A stretch of 64,000 nucleotides of DNA. It comes from Pseudomonas yamanorum. GTDB taxonomy: Bacteria; Pseudomonadota; Gammaproteobacteria; Pseudomonadales; Pseudomonadaceae. The first letter of the stretch is position 1. Each line of letters starts with the position of its first letter. The DNA is taken from NCBI RefSeq assembly GCF_013386765.1, contig NZ_JACARE010000027.1, forward strand, positions 62,323-126,322, in the 5' to 3' direction. Below, piece by piece: positions 18,349 through 30,235 of the stretch. The position numbers and the translations under genes are program-made. Under the pieces are notes generated by a model. It did no database searches and was not told the origin of the DNA. It was given only the letters and a program-made list of their open reading frames with translations.

Positions 18349-19443
18349 TCACAAAACCGCTTTCGGGTAAGAGCCCAGCACCTTGAGTGCCACGGCTTCC
18401 TGACTGATTTTCTCGAGCACACCCTTGACCAGTGGGTCGCGGTGATGGCCGACGAAGTCGATAAAGAACACATAAGTCCATTTACCGCTGCGCGAAGGAC
18501 GAGTCTCGATTCGCGTCAGGTCAATCCCGTTGTCGTGGAACGGCACCAGCAGCTCATGCAGCGCGCCGGGCTTGTTGCTCATGGAGACGATGATCGAGGT
18601 CTTGTCGTCGCCGGTCGGCGGCACTTCCTGGCTGCCGATCATCAGGAAGCGCGTGGAGTTATCCGGGCGGTCCTCGATTTTCTCGGCCAGGCGCGTCAGG
18701 CCATACAGGCCAGCAGCCATGTCGCCGGCAATCGCCGCCGAATTCCACTCGCCCTTGACCCGCTTCGCCGCTTCGGCGTTGCTGGATACCGCCACGCGCT
18801 CCACGTTCGGGTAATGCGCGTCCAGCCACTTGCGGCACTGGGCCAGGGACTGGGCGTGGGAGTAGATGCGGCTGATGCTGTCGGTCTTGGTGTTTTCGCC
18901 CACCAGCAGGTGATGGTGGATACGCAGCTCGACTTCGCCACAGATCACCATGTCGTGCTCAAGGAAGCTGTCGAGGGTGTGGTTGACGGCACCCTCGGTG
19001 GAGTTTTCCACCGGCACCACGCCAAAGTTCACCGCCCCGGCGGCCACTTCACGGAACACTTCGTCGATCGCGGCCATTGGCTTGCTGATCACGGCGTGGC
19101 CGAAGTGCTTCATGGCGGCGGCTTGGGTGAAGGTGCCTTCCGGGCCGAGGTAAGCCACTTTCAGCGGCTGCTCCAGCGCCAGGCACGAAGACATGATTTC
19201 ACGGAACAACCGCGCCATCTCTTCGTTGCCCAACGGGCCCTTGTTGCGCTCCATCACCCGCTTGAGCACCTGGGCTTCGCGCTCCGGACGGTAGAACACC
19301 GGCACTTCGCCTTCAGCCAGGGACGCCATTTTCACCCGTGCAACTTCCTGGGCGCACCGCGCGCGCTCACTGATCAGCTCCAGGACTTTCTCGTCCAGGC
19401 TGTCAATGCGTACGCGCAGGGCCTTGAGTTCTTGCTCAGACAT
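18349..19443 (-). CDS. pheA: Chorismate mutase / prephenate dehydratase (P-protein)
   Basis: This 364-residue bifunctional enzyme has an N-terminal AroQ chorismate mutase (LKALRVRIDSLDEKVLELI), a prephenate dehydratase core (YLGPEGTFTQAAA; VPVENSTEGAVNHTLD) and a C-terminal ACT regulatory domain (NKPGALHELLVPF; RIETRPSR), the usual site of phenylalanine feedback. Its ATG shares one base with the serC stop (TAATG), so the two are coupled. Confidence 0.97.
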   Translation of the reverse strand: MSEQELKALRVRIDSLDEKVLELISERARCAQEVARVKMASLAEGEVPVFYRPEREAQVLKRVMERNKGPLGNEEMARLFREIMSSCLALEQPLKVAYLGPEGTFTQAAAMKHFGHAVISKPMAAIDEVFREVAAGAVNFGVVPVENSTEGAVNHTLDSFLEHDMVICGEVELRIHHHLLVGENTKTDSISRIYSHAQSLAQCRKWLDAHYPNVERVAVSSNAEAAKRVKGEWNSAAIAGDMAAGLYGLTRLAEKIEDRPDNSTRFLMIGSQEVPPTGDDKTSIIVSMSNKPGALHELLVPFHDNGIDLTRIETRPSRSGKWTYVFFIDFVGHHRDPLVKGVLEKISQEAVALKVLGSYPKAVL

Positions 19444-20528
19444 TAGCCGTGTTCCTTTTCGAACTCTGCCATGTAAGCCACCAGCGCCTTGACGGCGTGG
19501 ATATCGACAGCGTTATAGATGGAGGCGCGCATGCCACCTACCGAACGGTGGCCCTTGAGGTTCAACAGGCCGCGCTCGTCGGCGCCGGCCAGGAATGGTT
19601 TGTCCAGACGGTCGTCCGCCAGGCGGAACGGTACGTTCATCCACGAACGATCAGTCAGGTTGATCGGGTTGCTGTACAGGCCGCTGGCGTCGATGAAGTC
19701 GTACAGGGTACGTTTCTTCTCTTCGTTGAGCTTGCCCATGGCAGCCACACCGCCCTGCTCTTTCAGCCACTCGAATACCAGGCCCGACAGGTACCAGGCG
19801 AAGGCCGGCGGGGTGTTGTACATCGAGCCGTTATCGGCCGCGACCTTGTAGTTGAGCATGGTCGGGCACAGCGAACGGGCACGACCCAACAGGTCTTCGC
19901 GAATGATATTGACCAGGATGCCGCTCGGGCCGATGTTCTTCTGCGCGCCGGCGTAGATCATGCCGTACTTGGACACATCGATCGGGCGCGAAAGAATGTC
20001 CGAAGACATGTCGCACACCAGCGGAACATCACCCACCTCGGGAACCCAGTCAAACTCCAGGCCGCCGATGGTTTCGTTCGCCACGTAGTGAACGTAGGCC
20101 GCGTCCTTCGAGAGTTTCCACTCGTTCTGACCGGGAATGGCGAAGTAATCGTAAGGCTTGGCCGTGCCCGCGACATTGACGTGACCGTAACGGGAGGCCT
20201 CTTCAATCGCTTTCTGCCCCCAGATACCGGTGTCGATATAGTCGGCAGTGCCGCTTTCCGGCAGCAGGTTCAGCGGAATCTGAGCGAACTGCTGGCTCGC
20301 CCCACCCTGCAGGAACAACACTTTGTAGTCGGACGGGATGTCCAGCAAGTCGCGCATATCCTGCTCGGCCTTGGTGGCAATGGACACGAACTCATCGCTG
20401 CGATGGCTCATTTCCATCACGGAGAGGCCTTTTCCATGCCAGTCGAGGAGTTCACCCTGCGCGCGCTGCAGGACTGCTTCAGGAAGCGCCGCGGGACCGG
20501 CACAGAAGTTATAGGCTCTCTTGCTCAC
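19443..20528 (-). CDS. serC: Phosphoserine aminotransferase
   Basis: The 361-residue PLP enzyme begins with the typical SKRAYNFCAGPAALPE and carries the PLP-lysine motif YAGAQKNIGPSG. It converts 3-phosphohydroxypyruvate to phosphoserine and also acts in pyridoxal-5'-phosphate synthesis. The start is GTG at 20528 with AGAGAG seven bases upstream. The ATG at 20573 would add a non-homologous leader. It is the first gene of the serC-pheA-hisC-tyrA/aroA-cmk-rpsA run. Confidence 0.96.
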   Translation of the reverse strand: MSKRAYNFCAGPAALPEAVLQRAQGELLDWHGKGLSVMEMSHRSDEFVSIATKAEQDMRDLLDIPSDYKVLFLQGGASQQFAQIPLNLLPESGTADYIDTGIWGQKAIEEASRYGHVNVAGTAKPYDYFAIPGQNEWKLSKDAAYVHYVANETIGGLEFDWVPEVGDVPLVCDMSSDILSRPIDVSKYGMIYAGAQKNIGPSGILVNIIREDLLGRARSLCPTMLNYKVAADNGSMYNTPPAFAWYLSGLVFEWLKEQGGVAAMGKLNEEKKRTLYDFIDASGLYSNPINLTDRSWMNVPFRLADDRLDKPFLAGADERGLLNLKGHRSVGGMRASIYNAVDIHAVKALVAYMAEFEKEHG

Positions 20529-20583
20529 ATCCAATCTCTCTGATCTGGTGGGACTGCAATCAACATCCCGCAACGCGGAACCC

Positions 20584-20670
20584 TGTAGGAGCCGGCTTGC
20601 CAGCGATGCAAACGACTCGGCGCTTCACTTGAACCGAGTTGATGCCATCGCCGGCAAGCCGGCTCCTACA
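20584..20670. repeat. REP-type inverted repeat pair
   Basis: Two 25-bp arms (20584-20608 and 20646-20670) are inverted copies with one mismatch and share the core GGAGCCGGCTTGCC. This matches the paired REP (REPIN-like) elements common between genes in the P. fluorescens group. It lies between serC and gyrA. Confidence 0.85.
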
Positions 20671-20710
20671 AGAGCGGCGCGGCGTCGTATTTCAAAAGGG
20701 ACAAACAACA

Positions 20711-20736
20711 AGGGGGCGAATCTTCATCCGCCCCCT
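20711..20736 (-). terminator. Intrinsic terminator downstream of gyrA
   Basis: An AGGGGGCG/CGCCCCCT stem with a loop of about 10 bases is followed on the minus strand by the T-rich tract TTGTTGTTTGT. It begins 10 bp after the gyrA stop. Confidence 0.85.
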
Positions 20737-20746
20737 GTGTGTCCGC

Positions 20747-23401
<2,655 letters not shown>

Positions 23402-23703
23402 GAGAAGCCTGATTCCTTTTTCGGGTGAAACCTCGTCACATCCTATGGGACGAACGAAGCTCGCCGCTGCTGGCATGATGCCTGGCAACGACTTACGACA
23501 AATCAACGAGTTATGACACGGATCTGCGCATTAAAGGTTACCCCTTGGGGTGACCCTGGAAACCGCCGGATGTTATCACAATCGCCGCCACGCACCTATC
23601 CCCCTGATGCGCATGGAGCATAGTAAGTTGACGGATGACAGGCTTGACGGCGACGAGAGGGGCTTAGAGCCGGATCCAAGGGGATTTTTGCGGGCGAATT
23701 GCC
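23402..23703. other. 302-bp intergenic region upstream of gyrA
   Basis: It lies between the mtnA stop and the gyrA start, both on the minus strand, and should contain the gyrA promoter. No repeat or small gene was recognised. Confidence 0.5.
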
Positions 23704-24780
23704 TCAATGCAGGCGTTTACGACACATCAGTTGCGCCATCTTCGCCGTGTCGGGCCGCTCGACAATGCCTTTTTCAGTGACGATGACGTCGATCAGGTCC
23801 GCCGGCGTTACGTCAAACACCGGGTTGAAGGCGTCTACATCGGCCGCCACACGGGTGCCGCCGACTTCCAGCAGCTCACGGGCGTCGCGCTCTTCAAGCG
23901 GCACGTCATCGCCACTGGCCGCCATCAGGTCGATGGTGGAGCTGGGCGCCACCACCATGAAACGTACGCCGTGATGCATCGCGCACACTGCCAACTGATA
24001 GGTGCCAATCTTGCTGACCACGTCACCATTGGCGGCAATGCTGTCGGCACCGACGATCACCCAGGTCACACCCTTGGTCTTGAGAATATGCGCGCCGGCC
24101 GAATCGGCATTCACGGTGACCGGAATGCCGTCGTTGGACAACTCCCAGGCCGTCAACCGCGAGCCTTGCAGCCAAGGCCGGGTTTCGTTGGCGTAGACCC
24201 GCTCCACCATGCCTTCCAGGAACGCCCCGCGGATCACACCGAGGGCCGTACCCACGCCGCCCGTGGCCAGCGCACCGGCATTGCCATGGGTGAGGATCGC
24301 CTGGACATTGCCCTGGTGCTTGCGGATCAGCTCCACACCCAGCTGCGCCATGGTCAGGTTGGCCTCACGGTCGCTTTGGTGAATCGCCACCGCCTCGGCC
24401 TCCAGCACCTTCAACGGGTCGGCGTGTTTCTTGAGGCGATCGAGGCAATCGCGCATGCGCTTCATGGCCCAAAAAAGATTCGACGCCGTCGGGCGGGTGT
24501 CCGCTAGCAGCGCGTAGTCCTCTTCCCAGGCGGCCTGCCAGTCATCGCCCTCTTTGATGCGCGCACGCGCGGCCAGCACCAGGCCATACGCCGCACTGAT
24601 GCCAATGGCCGGTGCTCCGCGCACCACCATCGAGCGAATGGCCTCGGCCACCTCGGCCGCACTGGTGCAGGCGACCCAGGTTTGCGAGGACGGCAAAATA
24701 CGCTGATCGAGCAGGTACAGTGCGCCATCACGCCAATCAATGGCCTTCACCGTCTCCGCTGCCAACAGTCGATCGCGCAT
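23704..24780 (-). CDS. mtnA: S-methyl-5-thioribose-1-phosphate isomerase
   Basis: This 358-residue enzyme of the eIF-2B alpha/beta/delta-like family has the MtnA motifs VRGAPAIGISAAYG (about residues 53-66), THGNAGALATGG with the catalytic-site region, and GADSIAANGDVVSKIGTY. It converts methylthioribose-1-P to methylthioribulose-1-P in methionine salvage. It is divergent from the MTA/SAH deaminase-type gene 100 bp away, the usual Pseudomonas arrangement. Confidence 0.95.
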   Translation of the reverse strand: MRDRLLAAETVKAIDWRDGALYLLDQRILPSSQTWVACTSAAEVAEAIRSMVVRGAPAIGISAAYGLVLAARARIKEGDDWQAAWEEDYALLADTRPTASNLFWAMKRMRDCLDRLKKHADPLKVLEAEAVAIHQSDREANLTMAQLGVELIRKHQGNVQAILTHGNAGALATGGVGTALGVIRGAFLEGMVERVYANETRPWLQGSRLTAWELSNDGIPVTVNADSAGAHILKTKGVTWVIVGADSIAANGDVVSKIGTYQLAVCAMHHGVRFMVVAPSSTIDLMAASGDDVPLEERDARELLEVGGTRVAADVDAFNPVFDVTPADLIDVIVTEKGIVERPDTAKMAQLMCRKRLH

Positions 24781-24888
24781 CCTTCACCCCGCACTCATGA
24801 ACAAAAGCCGCCGATTATAGCGATCCGCCAGCCAGGACGCTCGGGTATACTTCGCCGTTCTTTATAGATGCCTGGGAAACCGCCCTCG

Positions 24889-26220
24889 ATGACACCGACT
24901 GCCGCCCCGCTCGACTTATTGCTGCTGCCCACCTGGCTGGTACCTGTCGAGCCTGCCGGTGTCGTGCTCAAGGAGCACGGCCTGGGCATTCGCGACGGGC
25001 GTATTGCGTTTATCGGCCCACGCGCGGCGGCCTTGAAGCTCAAGGCCAGCGAGGTGCGTGAACTGCCGGGCATGCTGCTCAGCCCCGGCCTGATCAACGC
25101 CCACGGCCACGCGGCGATGACGCTGTTTCGCGGCCTGGCCGATGACCTGCCGCTGATGACCTGGCTGGAAAACCACATCTGGCCCGCCGAGGCCAAGTGG
25201 GTCGACGAAGCCTTCGTGCGCGACGGCACCGACCTCGCGATCGCCGAACAGATCAAGGGCGGCATCACGTGCTTCTCGGACATGTACTTCTTCCCGAAAG
25301 TCGCCAGCGAACGCGTGCACAACGCGGGCATTCGCGCACAAATCGCCATCCCGATCCTCGATTTCCCGATTCCCGGCGCTGCTGACGCCGACGAGGCGAT
25401 TCGCCAGGGCGTCGAGCTGTTCGGCGACCTCAAGCATCACCCGCGAATCAAAATCACCTTCGGCCCACACGCGCCGTACACCGTCTGCGATGAAAACCTG
25501 GAAAAAATCCGGGTGATCGCCGAGGAGCTGGACGCCTCGATCCACATGCACGTGCATGAAACCGCCTTCGAAGTGCAGCAGTCCGTTGAACAACGCGGTG
25601 AACGCCCGCTGGCACGGCTGGGTCGCCTGGGTTTGCTGGGGCCGCGCTTCCAGGCCGTTCACATGACCCAAATCAGCGAGGACGACCTGGCTTTGCTGGT
25701 AGAAAGTAACACCAGCGTGATCCACTGCCCGGAATCCAACCTGAAACTGGCCAGTGGCTTCTGCCCGGTGGAACGCCTGTGGCAAGCCGGCGTCAATGTG
25801 GCAGTAGGCACAGACGGCGCCGCCAGTAACAATGACCTCGACCTGCTGGGCGAAACCCGCACCGCCGCGCTGCTGGCCAAGGCCGTCGCCGGCTCGGCCA
25901 CCGCCCTGGATGCCCACCGCGCCCTGCGCATGGCCACCCTCAACGGCGCCCGGGCCATGGGCCTGGAAAGTGAAATCGGCTCGCTGGAAGTGGGCAAGGC
26001 CGCCGATATCGTGGCCTTCGACTTGTCGGGCCTGGCGCAACAACCGATCTACGACCCGGTCTCACAGCTTATATATGCCACCGGACGCGATTGTGTGAAA
26101 CACCTTTGGGTCGGCGGCAAGCAATTGCTCGACGACCGGCAACTGACCCGCCTGGATGAGCAACAGTTGTGCGCCACGGCCATCGCCTGGGGCCAACGCA
26201 TCAGCGGACACACCGAATAA
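24889..26220 (+). CDS. MTA/SAH deaminase-type amidohydrolase (TRZ/ATZ family)
   Basis: The enzyme (443 residues from the ATG at 24889; an ATG at 24868 is also possible) is a metal-dependent amidohydrolase. It has the NAHGHAAMTLFRGLADD metal-binding motif, the HMHVHET segment and the GTDGAASNNDLDLLGE motif carrying the catalytic Asp. The family deaminates 5'-methylthioadenosine and S-adenosylhomocysteine. Placement opposite mtnA supports a role in methylthioadenosine salvage. Broader substrate range is possible. Confidence 0.88.
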   Translation: MTPTAAPLDLLLLPTWLVPVEPAGVVLKEHGLGIRDGRIAFIGPRAAALKLKASEVRELPGMLLSPGLINAHGHAAMTLFRGLADDLPLMTWLENHIWPAEAKWVDEAFVRDGTDLAIAEQIKGGITCFSDMYFFPKVASERVHNAGIRAQIAIPILDFPIPGAADADEAIRQGVELFGDLKHHPRIKITFGPHAPYTVCDENLEKIRVIAEELDASIHMHVHETAFEVQQSVEQRGERPLARLGRLGLLGPRFQAVHMTQISEDDLALLVESNTSVIHCPESNLKLASGFCPVERLWQAGVNVAVGTDGAASNNDLDLLGETRTAALLAKAVAGSATALDAHRALRMATLNGARAMGLESEIGSLEVGKAADIVAFDLSGLAQQPIYDPVSQLIYATGRDCVKHLWVGGKQLLDDRQLTRLDEQQLCATAIAWGQRISGHTE

Positions 26221-26283
26221 CGCCCGCCCTGGCAGTGCATGCCAGGACCGGCAAAACGCTTTATCAGATTTAGAGGATTCCCC

Positions 26284-26982
26284 ATGAGCAACGTCGACCA
26301 CGCTGAAATCGCCAAATTCGAAGCCCTGGCCCACCGCTGGTGGGACCGCGAAAGCGAGTTCAAACCCCTGCACGACATCAACCCGCTGCGGGTCAACTGG
26401 ATTGACGAGCGCGTCAACCTGGCCGGCAAGAAGGTGCTGGATGTGGGTTGCGGCGGCGGCATTCTCAGCGAATCCATGGCCCAGCGCGGCGCCACCGTGA
26501 TGGGCATCGACATGGGCGAAGCGCCCTTGGCCGTGGCCCAACTGCATCAGCTGGAGTCGGGCGTGAACGTCGAATACCGGCAGATCACCGCCGAAGAGCT
26601 GGCCGAAGAGATGCCCGAGCAGTTCGACGTGGTCACTTGCCTGGAAATGCTCGAACACGTGCCAGACCCGTCCTCGGTGATCCGCGCCTGCTTCCGCATG
26701 GTCAAGCCCGGCGGCCAGGTGTTCTTCTCCACCATCAACCGCAACCCGAAGGCGTACCTGTTCGCGATCATCGGTGCCGAATACATCATGAAGCTGCTGC
26801 CCCGCGGCACCCATGACTTCAAGAAATTCATCCGCCCTTCCGAGCTGGGTGCCTGGAGCCGCCAGGCCGGGCTGACCGTCAAGGACATCATCGGCTTGAC
26901 CTACAACCCGCTGACCAAGCACTACAAGCTGGCCAGCGACGTTGACGTCAACTACATGATCCAGACCCTGCGCGAGGAGTAA
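26284..26982 (+). CDS. ubiG: Ubiquinone biosynthesis O-methyltransferase
   Basis: The 232-residue SAM-dependent methyltransferase has motif I VLDVGCGGGILSE and the post-I acidic segment GIDMGEA, as in UbiG, which carries out both O-methylations of ubiquinone synthesis. GAGGA lies just upstream of the ATG at 26284. An upstream in-frame start at 26239 lacks a ribosome site. mupP starts 4 bp downstream. Confidence 0.96.
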   Translation: MSNVDHAEIAKFEALAHRWWDRESEFKPLHDINPLRVNWIDERVNLAGKKVLDVGCGGGILSESMAQRGATVMGIDMGEAPLAVAQLHQLESGVNVEYRQITAEELAEEMPEQFDVVTCLEMLEHVPDPSSVIRACFRMVKPGGQVFFSTINRNPKAYLFAIIGAEYIMKLLPRGTHDFKKFIRPSELGAWSRQAGLTVKDIIGLTYNPLTKHYKLASDVDVNYMIQTLREE

Positions 26983-26986
26983 GCCT

Positions 26987-27658
26987 GTGAAGTTGCAAGC
27001 GGTTCTTTTCGACATGGACGGTACCCTGCTGGATACCGCGCCGGACTTTATCGCCATCTGCCAGGCCATGCGGGCTGACCGCGGCCTGGCGCCGATGAAC
27101 GACCAGCACATCCGCGATGAAATCTCCGGCGGCGCCCGGGCGATGGTCGCCGTGACCTTTTCCATGGACCCCGAATCCCCAGGCTTTGAAGAGCTGCGCC
27201 AGGAATTCCTGGAGCGCTACCTCAAGGGCTGCGCCATCCACAGCAAGCTGTTCGAGGGCATGGAAGAGCTGCTGGCGGATATCGAGAAATCCAGGCTGAT
27301 CTGGGGCGTGGTCACCAACAAGCCGCTGCGCTTTGCCGAACCGATCATGCAGCAACTGGGCCTGGCGGAGCGCTCGGCGCTACTGATCTGCCCGGACCAC
27401 GTGAAGAACAGCAAGCCGGACCCGGAGCCGCTGATCCTCGCGTGCAAGATGCTCGACCTGGACCCGGCCAGCGTGTTGTTCGTGGGGGATGACCTGCGGG
27501 ACATCGAGTCGGGCCGCGACGCCGGCACCCGCACTGCGGCGGTCACCTATGGCTATATCCACCCGGACGACAACCCGCGCAACTGGGGTGCCGACGTGGT
27601 GGTGGATCACCCGCTGGAATTGCGCAAAGTGCTGGATAGCGCGCTGTGCAGCTGCTGA
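26987..27658 (+). CDS. mupP: N-acetylmuramic acid 6-phosphate phosphatase (HAD family)
   Basis: The 223-residue HAD-superfamily phosphatase has motif I DMDGTLLD, the motif III lysine in KNSKPDPEP and motif IV VGDDLRD. Its position immediately after ubiG and before the yciK-like gene is the locus of Pseudomonas MupP, which removes phosphate from MurNAc-6-P in the peptidoglycan recycling route that bypasses de novo UDP-MurNAc synthesis. It was formerly annotated as phosphoglycolate phosphatase (Gph), to which it is related. The start is GTG. Confidence 0.88.
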   Translation: MKLQAVLFDMDGTLLDTAPDFIAICQAMRADRGLAPMNDQHIRDEISGGARAMVAVTFSMDPESPGFEELRQEFLERYLKGCAIHSKLFEGMEELLADIEKSRLIWGVVTNKPLRFAEPIMQQLGLAERSALLICPDHVKNSKPDPEPLILACKMLDLDPASVLFVGDDLRDIESGRDAGTRTAAVTYGYIHPDDNPRNWGADVVVDHPLELRKVLDSALCSC

Positions 27659-27685
27659 TCGGGAATGCTTGAGGTTGATGCGCCT

Positions 27686-27781
27686 TTGTGGCGAGGGAGC
27701 TTGCTCCCGTTCGACTGCGCAGCCGTCGCGAAAAGCCGGGGCTGCTGCGCACCCCAGCGGGAGCAAGCTCCCTCGCCACAA
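27686..27781. repeat. REP-type inverted repeat pair
   Basis: Perfect 24-bp inverted arms (27686-27709 and 27758-27781) share the core GGCGAGGGAGCTTGCTCCC and are separated by about 48 bp. This is a second Pseudomonas REP sequence type, between mupP and the yciK-like gene. Confidence 0.85.
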
Positions 27782-27837
27782 GAGCCTTAGCCGCACTCAA
27801 TCACATGGATTTTCTGTGAACTTTGTCGAGGTTGTTT

Positions 27838-28578
27838 ATGTTTGATTACTCCGCACGTCCAGAACTGCTCAAGGGCCGGGTCATCCTGGTCACCGGCGCC
27901 GGTCGCGGGATCGGCGCAGCGGCGGCAAAAACCTATGCCGCCCATGGCGCCACCGTGCTGTTGCTGGGCAAGACCGAAGCCAACCTGGCGCAGGTCTATG
28001 ACGAAATCGAAGCCGCCGGCCAGCCACAGCCCGTGGTGATCCCGTTCAACCTGGAGACCGCCCTGCCCCATCAATACGATGAGCTGGCAGCGATGATCGA
28101 AAAGGAATTCGGCCACCTCGACGGCCTGCTGCACAACGCCTCGATCATCGGCCCGCGCACGCCGATCGAACAGTTGTCGGGTGAGAATTTCATGCGGGTG
28201 ATGCACGTGAACGTCAACGCGATGTTCATGCTGACCAGCACGCTGTTGCCGCTGCTCAAGCTGTCCCAGGATGCGTCGGTGGTGTTCACCTCCAGCAGCG
28301 TGGGCCGCAAGGGCCGCGCTTATTGGGGCGCGTATGGGGTGTCGAAGTTTGCCACTGAAGGCCTGATGCAGACCCTGGCCGATGAGCTGGATAACGTCGC
28401 ACCGGTGCGTGCCAACAGCATCAACCCGGGCGCTACCCGCACCAGAATGCGGGCCCAGGCGTACCCAGGGGAGAACCCGACCGATAACCCGACACCGGAA
28501 GAAATCATGCCGGTGTACCTGTACCTGATGGGGCCGGACAGTACCGGCATCAATGGCCAGGCGTTTGACGCGCAATAA
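27838..28578 (+). CDS. YciK-family short-chain oxidoreductase
   Basis: This 246-residue SDR has the cofactor motif TGAGRGIG near residue 17 and the catalytic YGVSK motif. The closest recognisable family is YciK, whose substrate is not firmly known. GAGG lies eight bases before the ATG at 27838. It follows mupP with a REP element between them, the conserved Pseudomonas order. Confidence 0.88.
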   Translation: MFDYSARPELLKGRVILVTGAGRGIGAAAAKTYAAHGATVLLLGKTEANLAQVYDEIEAAGQPQPVVIPFNLETALPHQYDELAAMIEKEFGHLDGLLHNASIIGPRTPIEQLSGENFMRVMHVNVNAMFMLTSTLLPLLKLSQDASVVFTSSSVGRKGRAYWGAYGVSKFATEGLMQTLADELDNVAPVRANSINPGATRTRMRAQAYPGENPTDNPTPEEIMPVYLYLMGPDSTGINGQAFDAQ

Positions 28579-28594
28579 CAACTGACACGGTCTG

Positions 28595-28681
28595 TGTGGG
28601 AGCTGGCTTGCCTGCGATAGCATCACCGCGGTGTGACTTAAACACCGAGGTGCCCGCATCGCAGGCAAGCCAGCTCCCACA
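28595..28681. repeat. REP-type inverted repeat pair
   Basis: Perfect 24-bp inverted arms (28595-28618 and 28658-28681) share the core GGGAGCTGGCTTGCCTGCG. It lies between the convergent yciK-like and substrate-binding-protein genes. The same REP type recurs at 40614-40703. Confidence 0.85.
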
Positions 28682-28705
28682 TTGGTTGGTGGTGTGATTA
28701 AAAAC

Positions 28706-30220
28706 TCAGTTCTTCACCACTTCCTCAAGCGTGAAGCGCCCCAACGGGTTTTGCAGGAAGTTGCTCACGTTCTTGCGTGAGATGTTGATGTACGGGCTGT
28801 AGTACAGGTCGATCCAGTTCACATCCTGTTTCGCCATTTTCTGCAGGTCGACATACATCTGCTCACGATTGGCCGGGTCGGCCTCGATCCGTGCGGCCGC
28901 CACCAGGTCCTTGACCTTGTCGTTCTTGTAGCGGGTCATGTAGTTCTGGTTGGTGTCGTGACCCAGCACGAAGGTGGTCTTCTGGTCCGGGTCGAGGATG
29001 TCGTTGGTCCAGTACATCACCGAAATATCGTATTCGCCGTCCACCAGCATCTGCCAGCTTTGGGTCGGGTCGACCTTTTGCAGGTTGGCCGTCACGCCGA
29101 CCTTGGCCAACTGATCCTTGATCATCACCGCGATCTGCTCGTCGGCTTCGTTGCCGGCGTTGACCACGTAGTTGAGTTTCAAGTCCTGAGCGCCGGCAGC
29201 AGCCAGCAGTTTCTTGGCTTCAGTCGGGTCATACGGGCGTTGCAGGTTGTTGGCGTAGTGGTACAGCGAGCCTTTGGGAATGTAGGAATAGGCCACAGTG
29301 CCCTGGCCGAAGGTGGCGGTTTTTACCAACGACTGTTTATCGATGGCCATGTCCAGCGCCTGGCGCACTTCCGGCTTGGCCAGCAGGCCGTGGGCATGGT
29401 TGATCAACAGGTGATCTTCACGGGTCGACGGGTCGGAGTGGACCACCACGTTCTTGTCTTTTTTCAGCTCTTCAACCCGGGAGAACGGGACGAAGATCGC
29501 CGTGTCCAGCTCGTTGTTCTGCACCATGCGCATGCGCGTATTGTCGTCGGTGACCGACACCCACTCCACGCCATCCAGGCTCACCTTGCCGGCCTGCCAG
29601 AAGTTCGGGTTCTTCTTCAGGATCACCCGATCGCCCTTGCGCCACTCGCCCACGGTAAACGCGCCGGAGGTCACCGGGTTCTCCGAGTAGGCGTCTTCGC
29701 CCATCTTGGTCATGGCCTTTTCCGACAGGATCGATACCGTCGGCGAAGCCAGTTGCGAGAGGAAGGCGACCGCCGGGGTTTTCAAGGTCACTACCAGGGT
29801 TTGCGGGTCGCTGGCCTTGGCCGTGTTGATCAGGCTGAACGGGTCGCTCCACAGCGAGGCCTTGTTGTCGCGGATGCGCAACAGGCTGAACGCGGCGTCG
29901 TCAGCGGTGATCGGCGAGCCGTCCGAGAACTTCGCGGCACGCAGCTTGAAGGTATACGCCAGGCCGTCTTTGGAAATGTCCCAGCTTTCTGCCAGCCCCG
30001 GTTCCATCTTGGTACCCAGGTTATCCACGCGCACCAAGGTGTCGTAGACGTTGGCGAACACCCAGGTATCGCGGTTCTGCGCGCTTTTGATCGGGTCAAA
30101 CGTGGTGCTGTCTTCGCGGCAGCCGATGGTGAGCACACCCGCCGCGTGGGCGATACCGGCGGTCAGCGACCAGGCGGTGAGCGTGGCGGCGGCGAGCAAC
30201 TTCAAGTGACGGGATTGCAT
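28706..30220 (-). CDS. Periplasmic peptide-type ABC substrate-binding protein
   Basis: The 504-residue protein starts with a signal peptide (cleavage probably after AHA near residue 26) followed by a family 5 extracellular solute-binding domain, as in DppA/OppA/GsiB. It should deliver a peptide or peptide-like ligand to the permeases encoded upstream. It is the last gene of the hydrolase-permease-permease-ATPase-ATPase-SBP operon. AGGAG precedes the ATG. Because the operon flanks a PipR-type LuxR, the ligand may include the signal that regulator senses. That is inference. Confidence 0.9.
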   Translation of the reverse strand: MQSRHLKLLAAATLTAWSLTAGIAHAAGVLTIGCREDSTTFDPIKSAQNRDTWVFANVYDTLVRVDNLGTKMEPGLAESWDISKDGLAYTFKLRAAKFSDGSPITADDAAFSLLRIRDNKASLWSDPFSLINTAKASDPQTLVVTLKTPAVAFLSQLASPTVSILSEKAMTKMGEDAYSENPVTSGAFTVGEWRKGDRVILKKNPNFWQAGKVSLDGVEWVSVTDDNTRMRMVQNNELDTAIFVPFSRVEELKKDKNVVVHSDPSTREDHLLINHAHGLLAKPEVRQALDMAIDKQSLVKTATFGQGTVAYSYIPKGSLYHYANNLQRPYDPTEAKKLLAAAGAQDLKLNYVVNAGNEADEQIAVMIKDQLAKVGVTANLQKVDPTQSWQMLVDGEYDISVMYWTNDILDPDQKTTFVLGHDTNQNYMTRYKNDKVKDLVAAARIEADPANREQMYVDLQKMAKQDVNWIDLYYSPYINISRKNVSNFLQNPLGRFTLEEVVKN

Positions 30221-30235
30221 GTCATAACTCCTTGT

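Noticed and set aside
17002..19446. 814-codon plus-strand open frame
   Set aside because: Antisense to hisC and pheA; no domain recognised and no ribosome site.
24916..26043. 375-codon minus-strand open frame
   Set aside because: Antisense to the MTA/SAH deaminase gene; low-complexity composition.
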